Part shown: piece by piece, positions 1-11,396 of the stretch | Numbering within the stretch: position 1 is the first letter of the stretch | How the letters are laid out: the number at the start of each line of letters is the position of its first letter | Source: Mycteria americana | Lineage: Eukaryota; Chordata; Aves; Ciconiiformes; Ciconiidae | Length of the DNA: 64,000 nucleotides | Assembly (NCBI RefSeq): GCF_035582795.1 | Contig: NC_134367.1 | Coordinates: 111,586,062 to 111,650,061 of the forward strand | Reading direction: 5' to 3' | The notes under the pieces: model-generated | Seen by the model: the letters and a program-made list of their open reading frames with translations, nothing else | Database searches by the model: none | Told to the model about the DNA's origin: nothing | Made by a program: the position numbers and the translations under genes

Positions 1-3000
1 CTACAGTTCCTTATGGTATTTCAGTTTTCTCATTAAATCCAGACCAAATAGCCCCATTTTTTCACATAAATTTTAACAGGTTAGAGGTCTACTAGTTTCC
101 TTGCAGGCAACTCATTTGACATGTCTGTCTTACTTTCCAATTATAAAATCCAATTTACTCTAGTATCTTAGAGCTTGTTATTAATTTCATTTTAATGCAA
201 AGAAACTGAATGGAGCTCAAAGGATATATATATTTTTACTCTCCAGAAACAGACCATATCATGATCTGCCTGGCTTGGTCAGTACTAAATACAGGCTGAA
301 TTTTCTACTGCTCTGCCCCTTCTACGGCAATATCAAAGTCAGTTACTTTAAATTCAAAGGTGTGCTGAAGGTCACAAACATAGTGTGTTTTTCCACGGTT
401 CTCTATGGCGAGGTATATTATAGAGGCAGAAAAATCCTTTCTGTGCACCAGTTTGTATTCTCCAGGGAGTATTGCTTGCAACACTGGGTAGATCTTTGGT
501 CCACCCTTGCATCAGGATGGGAGAGGGTTTTTTTTTTTTCCTCTAGACAGTTACTTCGGAGCAGAGTACTGTCCTGAGCACGCACATTAAACTTGCATGC
601 AGGATGGGTGGGATCAGGCTGTGTTCATCCGTGCTCATCTGGACACACTTGTAGGTGTAACTTAGGGCCACTGGACACTGTGAGACATCAGATTGCAAAG
701 GATTAGTTATGAAGTCAAATCCCGTGTATATGTCTTTTTCCACTTGATCCAAACGATAAAGTCAAGGTCAAGGTTTTGTTTGTTAGCAAGATCCCCTAAA
801 GGTTTGTACGCCAGTTCAGATCATTATCTAGCAAAGAAAAAAACTTGTTCAATTAAACGGTGCTATTAAAGCGCTAAAAGTCATTGCCAAACAGAAAGTT
901 TATGCTCATGGTTCCTTGCCTGGTTGTGGAAGCTATCGCGCATTTTTAAAAAAACACCTGTCACAACCATGCAAAATCCAGAAATTCTGAATAAAAACTG
1001 GATGTATGCTGGTTTCCCCTGCTCAGACCCTGGTGAAAGTCCTGTACGTGCTGATTTTCTGGAAGCACTGGGAATTTACAGCTCTTTCTGGAGTTAACGG
1101 CCACGGCAGTTCCCCAGCACCTAACTATTCCTGTTGCTGATTCTCCCTGAATTCACTTTAAAAGATGTTTTTACATCCTTTTATTACCAGATGCTCTAGT
1201 GACGACAAATACCACCTTGAAGGGAGAATCTACTAAGCTGTCTTGCTCCCACCAGTGGGAGGAAACAGAGAAAGGCGTTGCTGCTGCCCTTTCACTGTGG
1301 CGGCAGTAGTCCCGCACGCTACGTGCAGGATTTCTACCCATGAATTCCCTGGCACTTCTGCAGAAGAAGGGGTTAACTCAGGAGGTGACTCAGCCCAGTC
1401 CAGCTTGGTTACAGCACTCTGTGGTTTGTGTCGGGAATTGCTGAGAGTTTTTGTTTCACAGTGTCTATTCCCCCCACCCCTCCGCCCTTTTCTGAAGTCT
1501 TTTGACCTTTGGTTACGTTATAATTCAGTGGATTGCAGCTAATTAATTATAAATGATCTAGTTACTTAATTATAAATGAACTAGTACACCGATCGGATGA
1601 AGCTTAACTGTGGCAAAGTCGTAGCTTAGAGCTTCACGCAGCTGCGCCTGGACTGCTGCCACCGTCCTGGCTATCTCTCCCTTGCAGTTCGCTCGGGGCT
1701 GTCCACACTTCACTGCAATCTCTAGCACAGACACACCTTCTAGGAGAAATGACTTATTTTTAGACAAGAGAGAAAGCAGACAAGAGAGAACAAAGTCTGT
1801 ATTAAAACTTACTAAAGAGTACATGTTGCATGTGCTGAATTGCTCCCGTGCCGAATATGAAAGGTGGGGTTTTAGTTAGTGCTCAGCTTTAATCCAACTC
1901 CATTCCTACCGAATCGATAACTGGCTTAAAGGGCAAAATTTTGGTCAGTGTTGAGCGTGTTTGGAAATCCCACAAAAATGGACAGAGTCTCTAGAAATCT
2001 GAAGGGGCAGCGCAGGGAGATGAAAGGCATGGACCCCACAAGAAAAAAAGTATTGCAGGTCTAACCCATCCTGAGACTGAGTTCAGAATAAAGCTGTGGG
2101 GAAAAAGGAGCTGCAGGAAAAATTTAAATCAGTGCTGAGCATTCCTCTGTGAAAGCTCTTTGCTTGGAAAAAAAACCGGTGACAATTATCATATTATCAT
2201 TTTTCCCGTATTCATATAAATGCTAAGTAGAATTCCCCTGGAGTACATTATTCAGATTAACACTTCTCGCTGCAAGGGGACGCGATGTTAATTCAGCCTC
2301 TGTTCTGTCTTTATAATAAATTGCTAAGCCACCATCAGACAAAAACAGCTTTGTTTTGGAAAATGACAGCTTTTAGAGCAGTTGTCTCACATAACTTTAA
2401 TGCCTATTTTTTAAGTTGCTCTGTATTTAAATGCCACTTATTATGAAGACAATTGTACTGCTTAAATATTTTTTGTGAATCAGAAATATTTGCCTCAACT
2501 TTATTCAGGACAAGGGGATACGCTTAGTGTAGCATAATGAAGAAAAGTGTCATACCTATATGAAGTCATGTATCTTCCTCCACTTAGGAGCCTTCACGAT
2601 CCTTGAAAAGACACAATAGTTTCCAAAGAGTCTTCTTTTCTGGGGATAAAGGATGCACAGTTGCCATTAGAACGAACCAAACACTATTAAAATGAATTTG
2701 GTTATGTTTCTTTAGTCTCATTCCTACGATTATAACTTTTTTGGTGCTTTCATACGTGCAAACGGGGGTTTGTTTCCCCTGCTATTTACGGCACAGCTGA
2801 CAGTAAGAGCCATACGCTCAGGTAACAGGGGTGTCTGGCATGACTGCCACCATTTGCCTCGCTCCACTCACTGGTCACTTGTTGCCAGGTTTTGGCCAGA
2901 AGTGTCACATGGTGGCTGTTCCTCGCAGTGGTGGGTTACAGACACCCACCGGCCCATGGTTCAGTGATTCTGCCAGGGATTTACGCTGGGTGGGGAAAGA

Positions 3001-3595
3001 GGGCAAGTGGGATGCTAATGTTGGGAACATCACCCGCTGGCTGGACAGGCCAGATGCGGGGCGAAAGGAACAGTTTTGATGGCAGTTCTTGGTGCTTGAT
3101 CCCAGTGGGGAGGTTTAATCACTTAAAAATACATTCAAGATGTAGCCTACATTTACCTTATTTTCTGCTTGCCAGCGGCTCTCAGTTTCAATGGCTCTAT
3201 TTGCAATTAAGACTTGCCCCACCTCTCAGGTACTCATGCCCAGATGTCTGAGTTAAAGGGATCAGATAATTCATAGGTTGTGGGCTAGACATTTTGTAGA
3301 GCAGTTGTTTTCCCAGTTAACATATACTTTTATTTGAACTCTTAATTTGAACATTTTTGATCAGGTGCAATAGCTCCAATCCTAGAAATGTGTGCTCCGC
3401 TGCTGAACAGGATGAAAACAGGTCTATTACTGAGCAAATGTCCTGAGAAATCCTGGGAAACCCAATAAAACCTAATGCATGTGTGTGGTGGTATTGGCTT
3501 CTGCACATGTCTCCACACCAGTCTCTGAGGGCAAACCTTACTAATTAGAATTTGAATTAGAATTTTTCATTAGAACTTTTTTTTGGTGCTTTTTT
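1..3595. other. Intergenic DNA, no gene seen
   Basis: This AT-rich stretch has only short open frames (up to 119 codons) with no recognisable domain, codon pattern or supporting splice sites. The segment from about 2,760 to 3,260 is somewhat richer in G and C but gives no match I recognise. Just before the retroviral fragment there is a small AT-rich reiteration of an ATTAGAATT-like unit (about 3,541-3,575) followed by two T-runs. No RNA gene was seen. Confidence 0.6.
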
Positions 3596-3599
3596 TTGT

Positions 3600-4080
3600 G
3601 CTCACCAGAGGAGGAGGTGACGCGTGCTGAGGAGGCCCCACTGTACAATAAATGATCAGAAAATGAGAAGCAATATGCTCTGTTCACTGATGGGTCCTGT
3701 CGTCTGGTGGGAAAGCATCGGAGGTGGAAAGCTGCTGTATGGACTCCTATACGACAAGTCGCAGAAACTGCTGAAGGAGACGGTGAATCGAGCCAATTTG
3801 TGGAAGTAAAGGCCATCCAGCTGGCTTTAGACATTGCTGAACGAGAGAAGTGGCCAGTGCTCTATCTCTGTACTGACTCATGGATGGTGGCAAATGCCCT
3901 GTGGAGGTGGTTCCAGCAATGGAAGCAGAACAACTGGCAGCGCAGAGGCAAACCCATCTGGGCTGCTGCATTATGGCAAGATATTGCTGCCCGGGTAGGG
4001 AACCTGGTTGTAAAAGTACGTCACGTAGATGCTCAGGTACCCAAGAGTTGGGCCACTGAAGAACACCAAAACAACAGCAG
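3600..4080 (+). pseudogene. Retroviral pol remnant: RNase H domain
   Basis: RNase H removes the RNA strand of the RNA-DNA hybrid during reverse transcription. In the frame that contains 3,707 the translation shows the expected acidic residues in order: Asp in FTDGS (about 3,688), Glu in a FVEVKAI stretch (about 3,805), Asp in a CTDSW stretch (about 3,876), and a terminal His-Val-Asp (about 4,023-4,031). An in-frame TGA sits just upstream of the domain (about 3,653-3,655), and a frame change near 4,080 separates it from the integrase. There is no intact start, and the reverse transcriptase part that should precede it is missing. It cannot encode a working enzyme. Confidence 0.85.
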
Positions 4081-5005
4081 GTGGATCAGGCTGCTAAGAC
4101 TGAAGTGGCTCAGGTGGATCTGGACTGGCAACATAAGGGTGAATTATTTCATAAGGGTGAATTATTTATAGCTCGGTGGGCCCATGACACCTCAGGCCAT
4201 CAAGGAAGAGATGCAACATATAGATGGGCTCGTGATCAAGGGCTGGACTTGACCGTGGACACTATTGCACAGGTTGCAATATGTATGTGCTGCAATCAAA
4301 CAAGCCAAGCGGCTAAAGCCTCTGTGGTATGGAGGGCAATGGCTGAAATATAAATATGGGGAGGCCTGGCAGATCGATTATATCACACTCCCACAAACCC
4401 GCCAAGGCAAGCGCCATGTGCTTACAATGGTGGAAGCAACCACCAGATGGCTGGAAACATATCCTGTACCCCATGCCACCGCCTGGAATACCATCCTGGG
4501 CCTTGAAAAGCAAGTCTTACGGCAACATGGCACCCCAGAAAGAATTGAGTCAGACAATGGGACTCATTTCCGAAACAACCTCATAGACACCTGGGCCAAA
4601 GAGCACGGCAGTGAGTGGGTATATCACATCCCCCACCACGCACCAGCCTCCGGAAAATCAAATGATACAATGGGCTGTTAAAGACTACACTGCAAGCAAT
4701 GGGTGGTGGGACATGCAAACATTGGGATACACATTTAGGAAAAGCCACCTGGGTAGTCAACACTAGGGGATCTGTCAATTGAGCTGGCCCTGCCCAGTGA
4801 AAACTTTTATGTACTGTAGAAGGGGATAAAGTCCCTGCAGTGCACATAAAAATATGCTGGGGAAGATAGTCTGGGTTATTTCTGCCTCAGGCAAAGGAAA
4901 ACCCATCCATGGGATTGCTTTTGCTCAAGGACCTGGCTGCACTTGGTGCGTGATGCGGGAGGATGGGGAAGTCCACTGTGTACCTCAAGGGGATTTGGTT
5001 TTGGG
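4081..5005 (+). pseudogene. Retroviral pol remnant: integrase
   Basis: The integrase inserts viral DNA into the host chromosome. The N-terminal zinc-binding part is visible with its two His (HDTSGH, near 4,180-4,200) and a Cys cluster (near 4,281-4,293). The reading frame then shifts near 4,350. The core domain follows with Asp in WQIDYI (codon 4,376-4,378) and Asp in ESDNGTHF (codon 4,553-4,555). The third acidic residue is lost: a 1-base deletion near 4,650 shifts the frame, and in the other frame the expected Glu codon reads AAA followed by TGA. A C-terminal part can be followed discontinuously to about 5,005. An exact in-frame 18-bp tandem duplication lies at 4,132-4,167, before the zinc-binding part. 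Confidence 0.85.
4132..4167 (+). repeat. 18-bp exact tandem duplication inside pol
   Basis: The unit CATAAGGGTGAATTATTT occurs twice in a row, at 4,132-4,149 and 4,150-4,167. It keeps the integrase frame, adding six residues ahead of the zinc-binding region. Confidence 0.95.
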
Positions 5006-5433
5006 TGAGAATAGCCAATGAACTAAATGATATGATGTTAATTGCTATATAATACTGTATGTCATCACTGCTATGGTGGCTATATGCCATATCAATGGTA
5101 TTACAGTAAGAATCACCCAGATTAATGAAGAATGAACTTTGATGAAACCGAGCAAAGTGCAGCAGTGATGGAACCAGAACTGGCTTCAGCAAGCAACAGT
5201 CCAACACCCCACACCATCTCTCCTGCCCTGAAGGACTGTTATGACAGATGGAGCCCAAAGTCATGGACTAAATGAACTCAACGGACATTGTATAGGGATG
5301 GCCCATAGACCAAGGGAATGATATCTGTGTGTATGTATCAAAAGACAGGACAAGTGGTGGTGATTAATTGGAATGTATTAGAAAGGGTAGAACCTGGGCA
5401 TGATGTAGATAGTATAGAATAAGGGGTGGACAC
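5006..5433 (+). other. ERV segment between integrase and LTR, with polypurine tract
   Basis: About 430 bp follow the integrase end and precede the LTR. No env domain, membrane-protein pattern or open frame of note is seen. The last bases before the LTR (about 5,415-5,433, AGAATAAGGGGTGGACAC) form a purine-rich run in the place where the plus-strand priming polypurine tract is expected. Confidence 0.6.
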
Positions 5434-5993
5434 TGTCCTGGTTTCAGCTGGGATAGAGTTAATTTTCTTCCTAGTAACTGGTATAGTGCTGTGTTTTGCG
5501 TTTAGTATGGCAACAATGTTGATAGCACACTGATGGTTTAGTTGTTGCTAAGCAGTGCTTACACTGGTCAAGGACTTTTCAGCTTCTCATGTCCTGCCAG
5601 GTGCACAAGAAGCTGGGAGGGGGCACAGCCAGGACAGCTGGCCCCAACTGGCCAGAGGGCTATTCCAGACCATATGGCCTCATGCTCAGTATGGAAACTG
5701 GGGGAGTTGGCTGGGGGGTAGCGATCGCTGCTTGGGGACAGGCTGGGCATTGGTCGGTGGGTGGTGAGCGGTTGTATCACTTGTTTTTTTCCTGGGTCTT
5801 GTTCCTCTCTCGATCTCTTGTTTTCCTTTTCATTACAATTTTTTTTTCTTTTCCCAGTTATTAAACTGTTCTTATCTCAACCCACGAGTTTTCTTACTTT
5901 TGCTCTTCTGATTCTCTCCCCCGTCCCACCAGGGGGGAGGGTGAGCGAGTGGCTGTGGGGTGCTTAGTTGCCAACTGAAGCTAAACCACGACA
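5434..5993 (+). repeat. 3' LTR of the ERV-L-like element
   Basis: The LTR begins TGTCCTGGTTTCAG and ends ACCACGACA, so it has the usual TG...CA ends and is 560 bp long. A poly(A) signal ATTAAA lies at 5,860-5,865, after a T-rich stretch and ahead of a pyrimidine-rich U5-like part. I recognise the opening sequence as that of a family common in bird genomes, but I cannot give its library name with certainty. The bases after the LTR are GCAGTG; because the 5' end of the element is missing, a target-site duplication cannot be tested. Confidence 0.85.
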
Positions 5994-7737
5994 GCAGTGT
6001 ATTTCTTCATAAAGTGTTTCCCAAACATTGAGAATGACAAACAATTTGTCAGACGTTAATAGATGGCATGGGCATGTTACGGGCATGATCAGTGTATGGT
6101 ATTTTAAGCACACTAGAAGGTATTACAGGTGACTATAAAGCACAATTAGCAGTCACCTGCTTTATTCTTTTACATTAGGCAGTGATTGGCTACCATTTAT
6201 TAAAATATTTATTAAATATCCTTACCCTCGTAAGCTGCTGTAAGTGGGTTTATAATATTAAGTAACTAAAATGCAAACTTAGAGTGATTTGAGTACACTT
6301 GTTCCCGTTACGTGTTGTTATCTTCTGATCATACTTTACTTCTGTCAAGATCATTTTGAGTTCTCACTCCGCATTTACTCAGTTGCAGTTCCTCCCACCT
6401 TGATGTCACCTGAGAACTCAATCAGCTAATGCTTTTTCTATCACACAGGCTATTAGTGAAAATATTAAATAATGCCAGGCACTATGCAATCAAAATGACT
6501 TTAATTATAGATATTAAATGCTTTTAATAAAATATTGATACTTCAAGGCAGCACTTGTCTGGGTGTTACATCAGTTAACCTGTAATTTAGGATACTGCTA
6601 TGAGAAATTTTCGACCACGGTGTACGAAGAGATCTGCCAGTGTAAAATTCTCTCGCTGTGCTCGGCGTGCAAGGAGCAGATGAAGTGCCTGTGCAAAGGG
6701 CTGAGTGCTGAGTGTCTCCTTTAGCCCCGTCACGCCCAGTGCGTGTGAGCATTACTGTGGCTCCGTCGCCTGCCCCTGGGAGCGACGTAGTTAGGGACTC
6801 GTTGCGGAGCAGTTCGGGGAACGAGCTGAGGACGGCAAATTGATGCAATCTCAGCTGGGTCCTCAGATGTAGCTGACTTGCAAAGCTGCTACGCAGCAAC
6901 TTCAGCTGCCGCGTTGCCCCGCAGGACAGGGCAGCTAAGGCAGAGGCCGACATCTGGGGCAGTGGTTGATGCTTTCAGAGCAGTGTGGATGTCCACCTGG
7001 ACAGCGTAGCAGGTCCCAAGGAAGACAGACTGGAGGAGAAGGGCAAACTGCTTACAAATACAGTTCATCCCCCTGCGCTCTTGGGTGTAACCCCCATTGC
7101 AGTTTGAGCAAAGAAGGAATCGTGGGTTATGAATGATTTGGAATCACTTATGATTAATTTACAGCTTATCTTTAGTAAGTGTATTTTCACACGTATGTAC
7201 ACATATCTCTGGCATACACATACAATTTTTTTTCCTCCCCTTTTTCAAAGGTTTCCAATTCTCTTACATTCAGAATTTCCTGAACTGAAACTCTTGTCTC
7301 TGGTTTGTTCTGTACCCTTCACATGATGAATTATGCCATTTTCAGAGTGCAATTCATGAAATACAAACTGTTCAGCAAAGCAGTAAAACAATTTTTTCTC
7401 TGCAAACATTTGCTGCTGGAATTTAAACAATAATCCTTTGGGTTCCACTGTGTTGAGAGACTTCAGATCATGTCACACTTTTTGTTATATTTAAAAATTA
7501 ATGACTTGTATTTGCAGTCAGTCTTGCATCGGAACATTCTTGCTTGCAATTAATTCCTTGTAGCCTCTCTCAGTGATGCTCCTTGCCCTTATTTCTGATG
7601 ATGATCCAGTTCTCAGACTCCACTGAGACTTCAAGTAATCGAGAATGAGGAGGTTCTTTCATTTTTTACGAATTGATTTATCCTCTCCTACTAAGCATTT
7701 GTTCCAGTTAGTATGTCCCATTCTCTGATAGATATTT

Positions 7738-7795
7738 TTATATATAAATACAGATCTATCTATCTATATATACAGGCTTATATATATATGCTGTT
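7738..7795. repeat. TA/TATC-rich microsatellite
   Basis: The stretch is built from interrupted TATA and CTAT units (ATATATAAATACAGATCTATCTATC followed by TATATATACAGG and TATATATATATG). It is simple low-complexity DNA. Confidence 0.85.
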
Positions 7796-9622
7796 AATTA
7801 AATGTTGCCATATGGGATGACCTTCACAACAAGCTGTTTGATTACTGGGATTCATTCCATTAGACTGAAATGAATCCAGACCGAGGAAAAAGGTACATGC
7901 TTCACTTTGGGTAGCGTTATTTTGGCAGCTTCTTCGGAAAGTCTGTTTGTTGTCCTCGCCAATGCTGGCTTCAAAGCAACAGAAGGAAAGGACATATCAA
8001 TAAGGCAAGAAAATAAAAGTCATTTGGTCAAACTGTAAAGAGATCTAGTGTTGGGGTAAAGTAAATGATATGTCTTGCCTTGACTGAAGCCTAGTCATGC
8101 TGTGTAAATTATAATTTCCCAACTCCCTTAATTTATTTCCAATTTTAGCCCACTGAGCTAGATTTCCCACTGCCTTTTCTGACGTGGCAGACTTCAACAC
8201 TGTTGTTCAAACTCAGGAGCGTCCTGCTTTGCCCTTACTGCAGTAACTGCACGAGATGCAAAGCTACTGACCCAAATTGGTTTTTTAAACATGCCTTATA
8301 CCAGTGGGTAACTGCACTCAAGAAGATATGTCAGCATGTGCCTAATTTAAGTAATGCAAATCATTCATATAAATAGAGTAAGTGTTTAACTGCCTTCATT
8401 AATAGGTTCCTTAGTAAAGAGGCAGTTAGAGGCTTTGTAGCAATGCAAGAACCACATGGTTAAAAATAGATAAGCCTTGTACCTCATGGCCAGTAATACT
8501 GAGGGAGAAACAAAGATTTCTTTAAACAGCATGAGGAAAAGCCATGTTTTACTGCAGGATTTAAGATGATAATTAGCAGCCAATAACTTTAAAAAGAAAA
8601 TATGCTATCTAGAGTCAAAATCACATGCTGAATGAAAGGCCATAAAGACATTACCTTGAAAAGCCAAAGAACAGCAGCATGAATACAGAGAAGGAATGTG
8701 TCTGCACCTTCTTTAGCCAGGGCTAAGCAAACCGTAGGGAATAAAGCAAACCCAGCTTCCTAGACTCAAGCTCCAGGCTGTCTACATTTCCTTGAATTAT
8801 GAATCAGGTTCCCAGATGCAATCTGGTGCGATGCCAGGGTGACCAGTGGTGCCACAAACGGGGTCTCCCATGTGTATGCACGTGTGCAAGGTCAGCCAGT
8901 TAGAAACTCCCCAAGGAATATCCTTCTCACGGAAAATAGCAAGCCAACAAAATGTTCTGCAGAAATAGGAGGATACCAGCAGAATTTCAGGGCAAACTGT
9001 ACCTTGTCTCCATTTTTACCAGCTTGACCTCGCCTTCAGAAATCTGTGAGGTTGCATCAAGAGACTGGAAGTCCTAAGGACCACGTCTCCTCAGCGTTGT
9101 GAGCTCCCTCTTGTAAAGCCACCAGCTCTACAGCAGTCCTGGTGATGCAGGTGCTCAGGAGACAGGGTAGCCCGCATTGCCCAGCTGCCAGCCCCCTGGT
9201 CTGTTCAGGGTCTCCCACTCACCGGGGCTGCAGGCTTCTCCCACCAGCTCCTCCAGGCCGCACACGAGTTTGACCTCTCATCATCACCCACGGGTTTCTT
9301 GTTTTACTCAGCAATCATCTGCACTTGGAGGAGCTCATTCATTGCCAGCACTGGTATTTGCCAAATTAATGTATTCTATTTTGGCAGGAAATTCTATAAG
9401 CTCATTCTGATTTCCTTTGTGAAAATTTCATTTTTCAGCTTTCTCTCTCATTCTGTAGGTTTCTTTACAGTGCGTTTGGTCTGAAAATGAGCTGGAGTTC
9501 CTTGTGCCACTGAACTGAAGTCACTTGCAACCCACAGTTTGCCTTCACTTGCCTGGTGTCCATCCAGCTATGTCGATACTATACAAGCAGAGATGAACTG
9601 GGACCGATGATATAGCCCACAT

Positions 9623-9664
9623 GTCTTTGACCTGTGTACTATGGTCTTTGACCTGTGTACTATG
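9623..9664 (+). repeat. 21-bp exact tandem duplication
   Basis: The 21-bp unit starting GTCTTTGACCTG and ending TACTATG occurs at 9,623-9,643 and again, without change, at 9,644-9,664. It looks like a recent local duplication. Confidence 0.95.
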
Positions 9665-11264
9665 GTCCCTTCTAACACTTGTGCTTCACCAAGTCACCTC
9701 CGGGGCACAGTCCTTGCTTTTGGGGGGAGGCTGTGGACAGAGCAGCGCAGGGCAGGGGACGGGAGGTCAGGCAGACATGGGTTGGGCTGCCAGCCTTGTT
9801 GAGACGAATTTGAGGGACTGGCAACCAAGACAGTGCCACTTGTCACACCCGTAACAACTTGAGGGATGGGGTTCAAGGTAGTTTTACCCTGTCTTCATGT
9901 CCAGCCAGTTAGCCAACATGCGTGAAATATATACACATGTGCACTAACTCTGTCAATATTTTTTCAGGGTGTGCTGAGGGAGGATGAGTACCAAGCCCAC
10001 AAACATGTCAATATAAATGTATAGAGTGTAGTCAGCACAAACTTTAGGAAAAGTATTGTGTTTATCCTTTTTTCCTGCTTCCAAGACCAGAATTTTAAAG
10101 GACTAATTTGGCTAATAAACTTGTAAAGAAATTAGCTATGCTGGAAAATTACTTTCAAAAGGTTAATCTTTAAAGACTATTTCTGGTTCTTTGAACACTG
10201 GTGGGAACATAAAATAGGAGAAGTTATTCACATCACCAGCATTTGCTAACTCACCATTTCCTTGGCAATCTTTTGAAGTTTATCTCCAGTTCATAAAGTG
10301 ATTTGAAACATCCCTGTTACCTTCATGAAGATGTTCGTAGCTTTCTGAAACGACCTGACCACAAGCTCTTTAAAAATAAGCATAAGCATTTTTCTAAAGG
10401 TCAATTACCTTGACCTGCACTAAAATGCCTAAAAAATTACTGCAGCCTATCCTGGTAAGCAGTTATGTTCCAGTCTGCATTGCTGCCTAGGCTTCAGCAC
10501 CTCGTGAACACCTGAGGGAGAGAAATAGAGAGATGCTATCGATTACTGATTTAAGAATCATGGTTCTTTAGATTTCAGAATACCCTGGATCTCTAAAGGA
10601 CTGTTGATACCAGCAATGCATGTCTAAACTTTGTTGTCGTGTGCCCCCTGATGCTCAAAAACTCAAGGCAAATCTTAGCATCCTCTCCTTTCAAACACTG
10701 CTTTTTGAAATGAGTTTTCTGAAGGATATGATTTCTGTAATGGTTTGCTGCCTAGCCTGGCCCTGCAAGAATAATTCTTTCTTGGGGAGCAGAGACAGGC
10801 TTTGCTATCAATGGATTTGGAACAGCACGGGTCATTCCATTTTACTTTTTTTTTTCCCTTTCTAGCAGTGTATCAAGAAGATTGAAAACCCCAATTGAAC
10901 ATTTCTTTAAATACTGCCATTTTCAGGGAGCTTTTGGGCTTCACTTTTGTTTTACCTGAGTGATAAAACACTGGCACATGTACAAAACAAAAATACAAAA
11001 GCTTGGCCGGTACTTGTTCTTGATAGCGATGGTCAGAGAATTCTTTTGCAAGGTATTTACAAATGCAAAATCTATATTAAAAAAAAAGCTGTACATGATA
11101 CCTTCTTGATACATTAGAAGAGTTATTTTTTGTTTCTTCCAGAGGAAAACAAATATATCTGTAACTGTCTTCTGGCATGGACTACAAATAAACTCTCTTG
11201 TCCCTTGTTACTGTCAGCTGCCATATATCCTCTCCTTCTTTATGCGGATTTTTTTTTTTCCCAG

Positions 11265-11396
11265 GCACAAGAAACGGCACTTTAGGGACACTCAGTTTTA
11301 AAATCTTAATTCTGATTTATGATGGGTTGTACGAACCCGATGCTGGAAGAGCTACAAAGGAGTTCACAGACAGGCCTATTAGTTCCCTGGCTGCAG
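11265..11396 (+). other. Possible exon of unknown transcript
   Basis: A strong acceptor-like sequence (T-run then CCCAG, ending at 11,264) and a consensus donor (CTGCAG then GTAAGTAAG, at 11,397) enclose 132 bp. The segment is open in one frame (44 codons, phase 1 in and phase 1 out) and encodes a peptide that I do not recognise. Splice-site pairs of this quality do arise by chance in a 55-kb interval, so this is a candidate only. It could equally be an exon of a noncoding RNA. Confidence 0.2.

Larger units (their letters stand above)
3600..5993 (+). mobile_element. ERV-L-like endogenous retrovirus fragment, 5'-truncated
   Basis: This is the 3' part of an old endogenous retrovirus. In order it has the RNase H and integrase parts of pol, about 450 bp without assignable coding, a purine-rich tract ending at 5,433, and a complete 3' LTR. 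No gag, protease, reverse transcriptase palm or 5' LTR is present, and sequence with retroviral character starts abruptly near 3,600. No env-like coding is seen between integrase and LTR, which agrees with ERV-L (class III, spumavirus-related) elements. The class assignment is my inference from the order of parts and the style of the integrase. Several frameshifts and stops show that the element is dead. Confidence 0.85.

Noticed and set aside
5006-5433. An env gene between integrase and LTR
   Set aside because: The interval is only about 430 bp, has no long frame and no membrane or surface-protein pattern; ERV-L elements normally lack env.
6543-6953. 136-codon minus-strand frame in a CpG-containing patch
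   Set aside because: Ser/Thr/Leu-rich without any recognised domain; the base composition alone explains the absence of stops.
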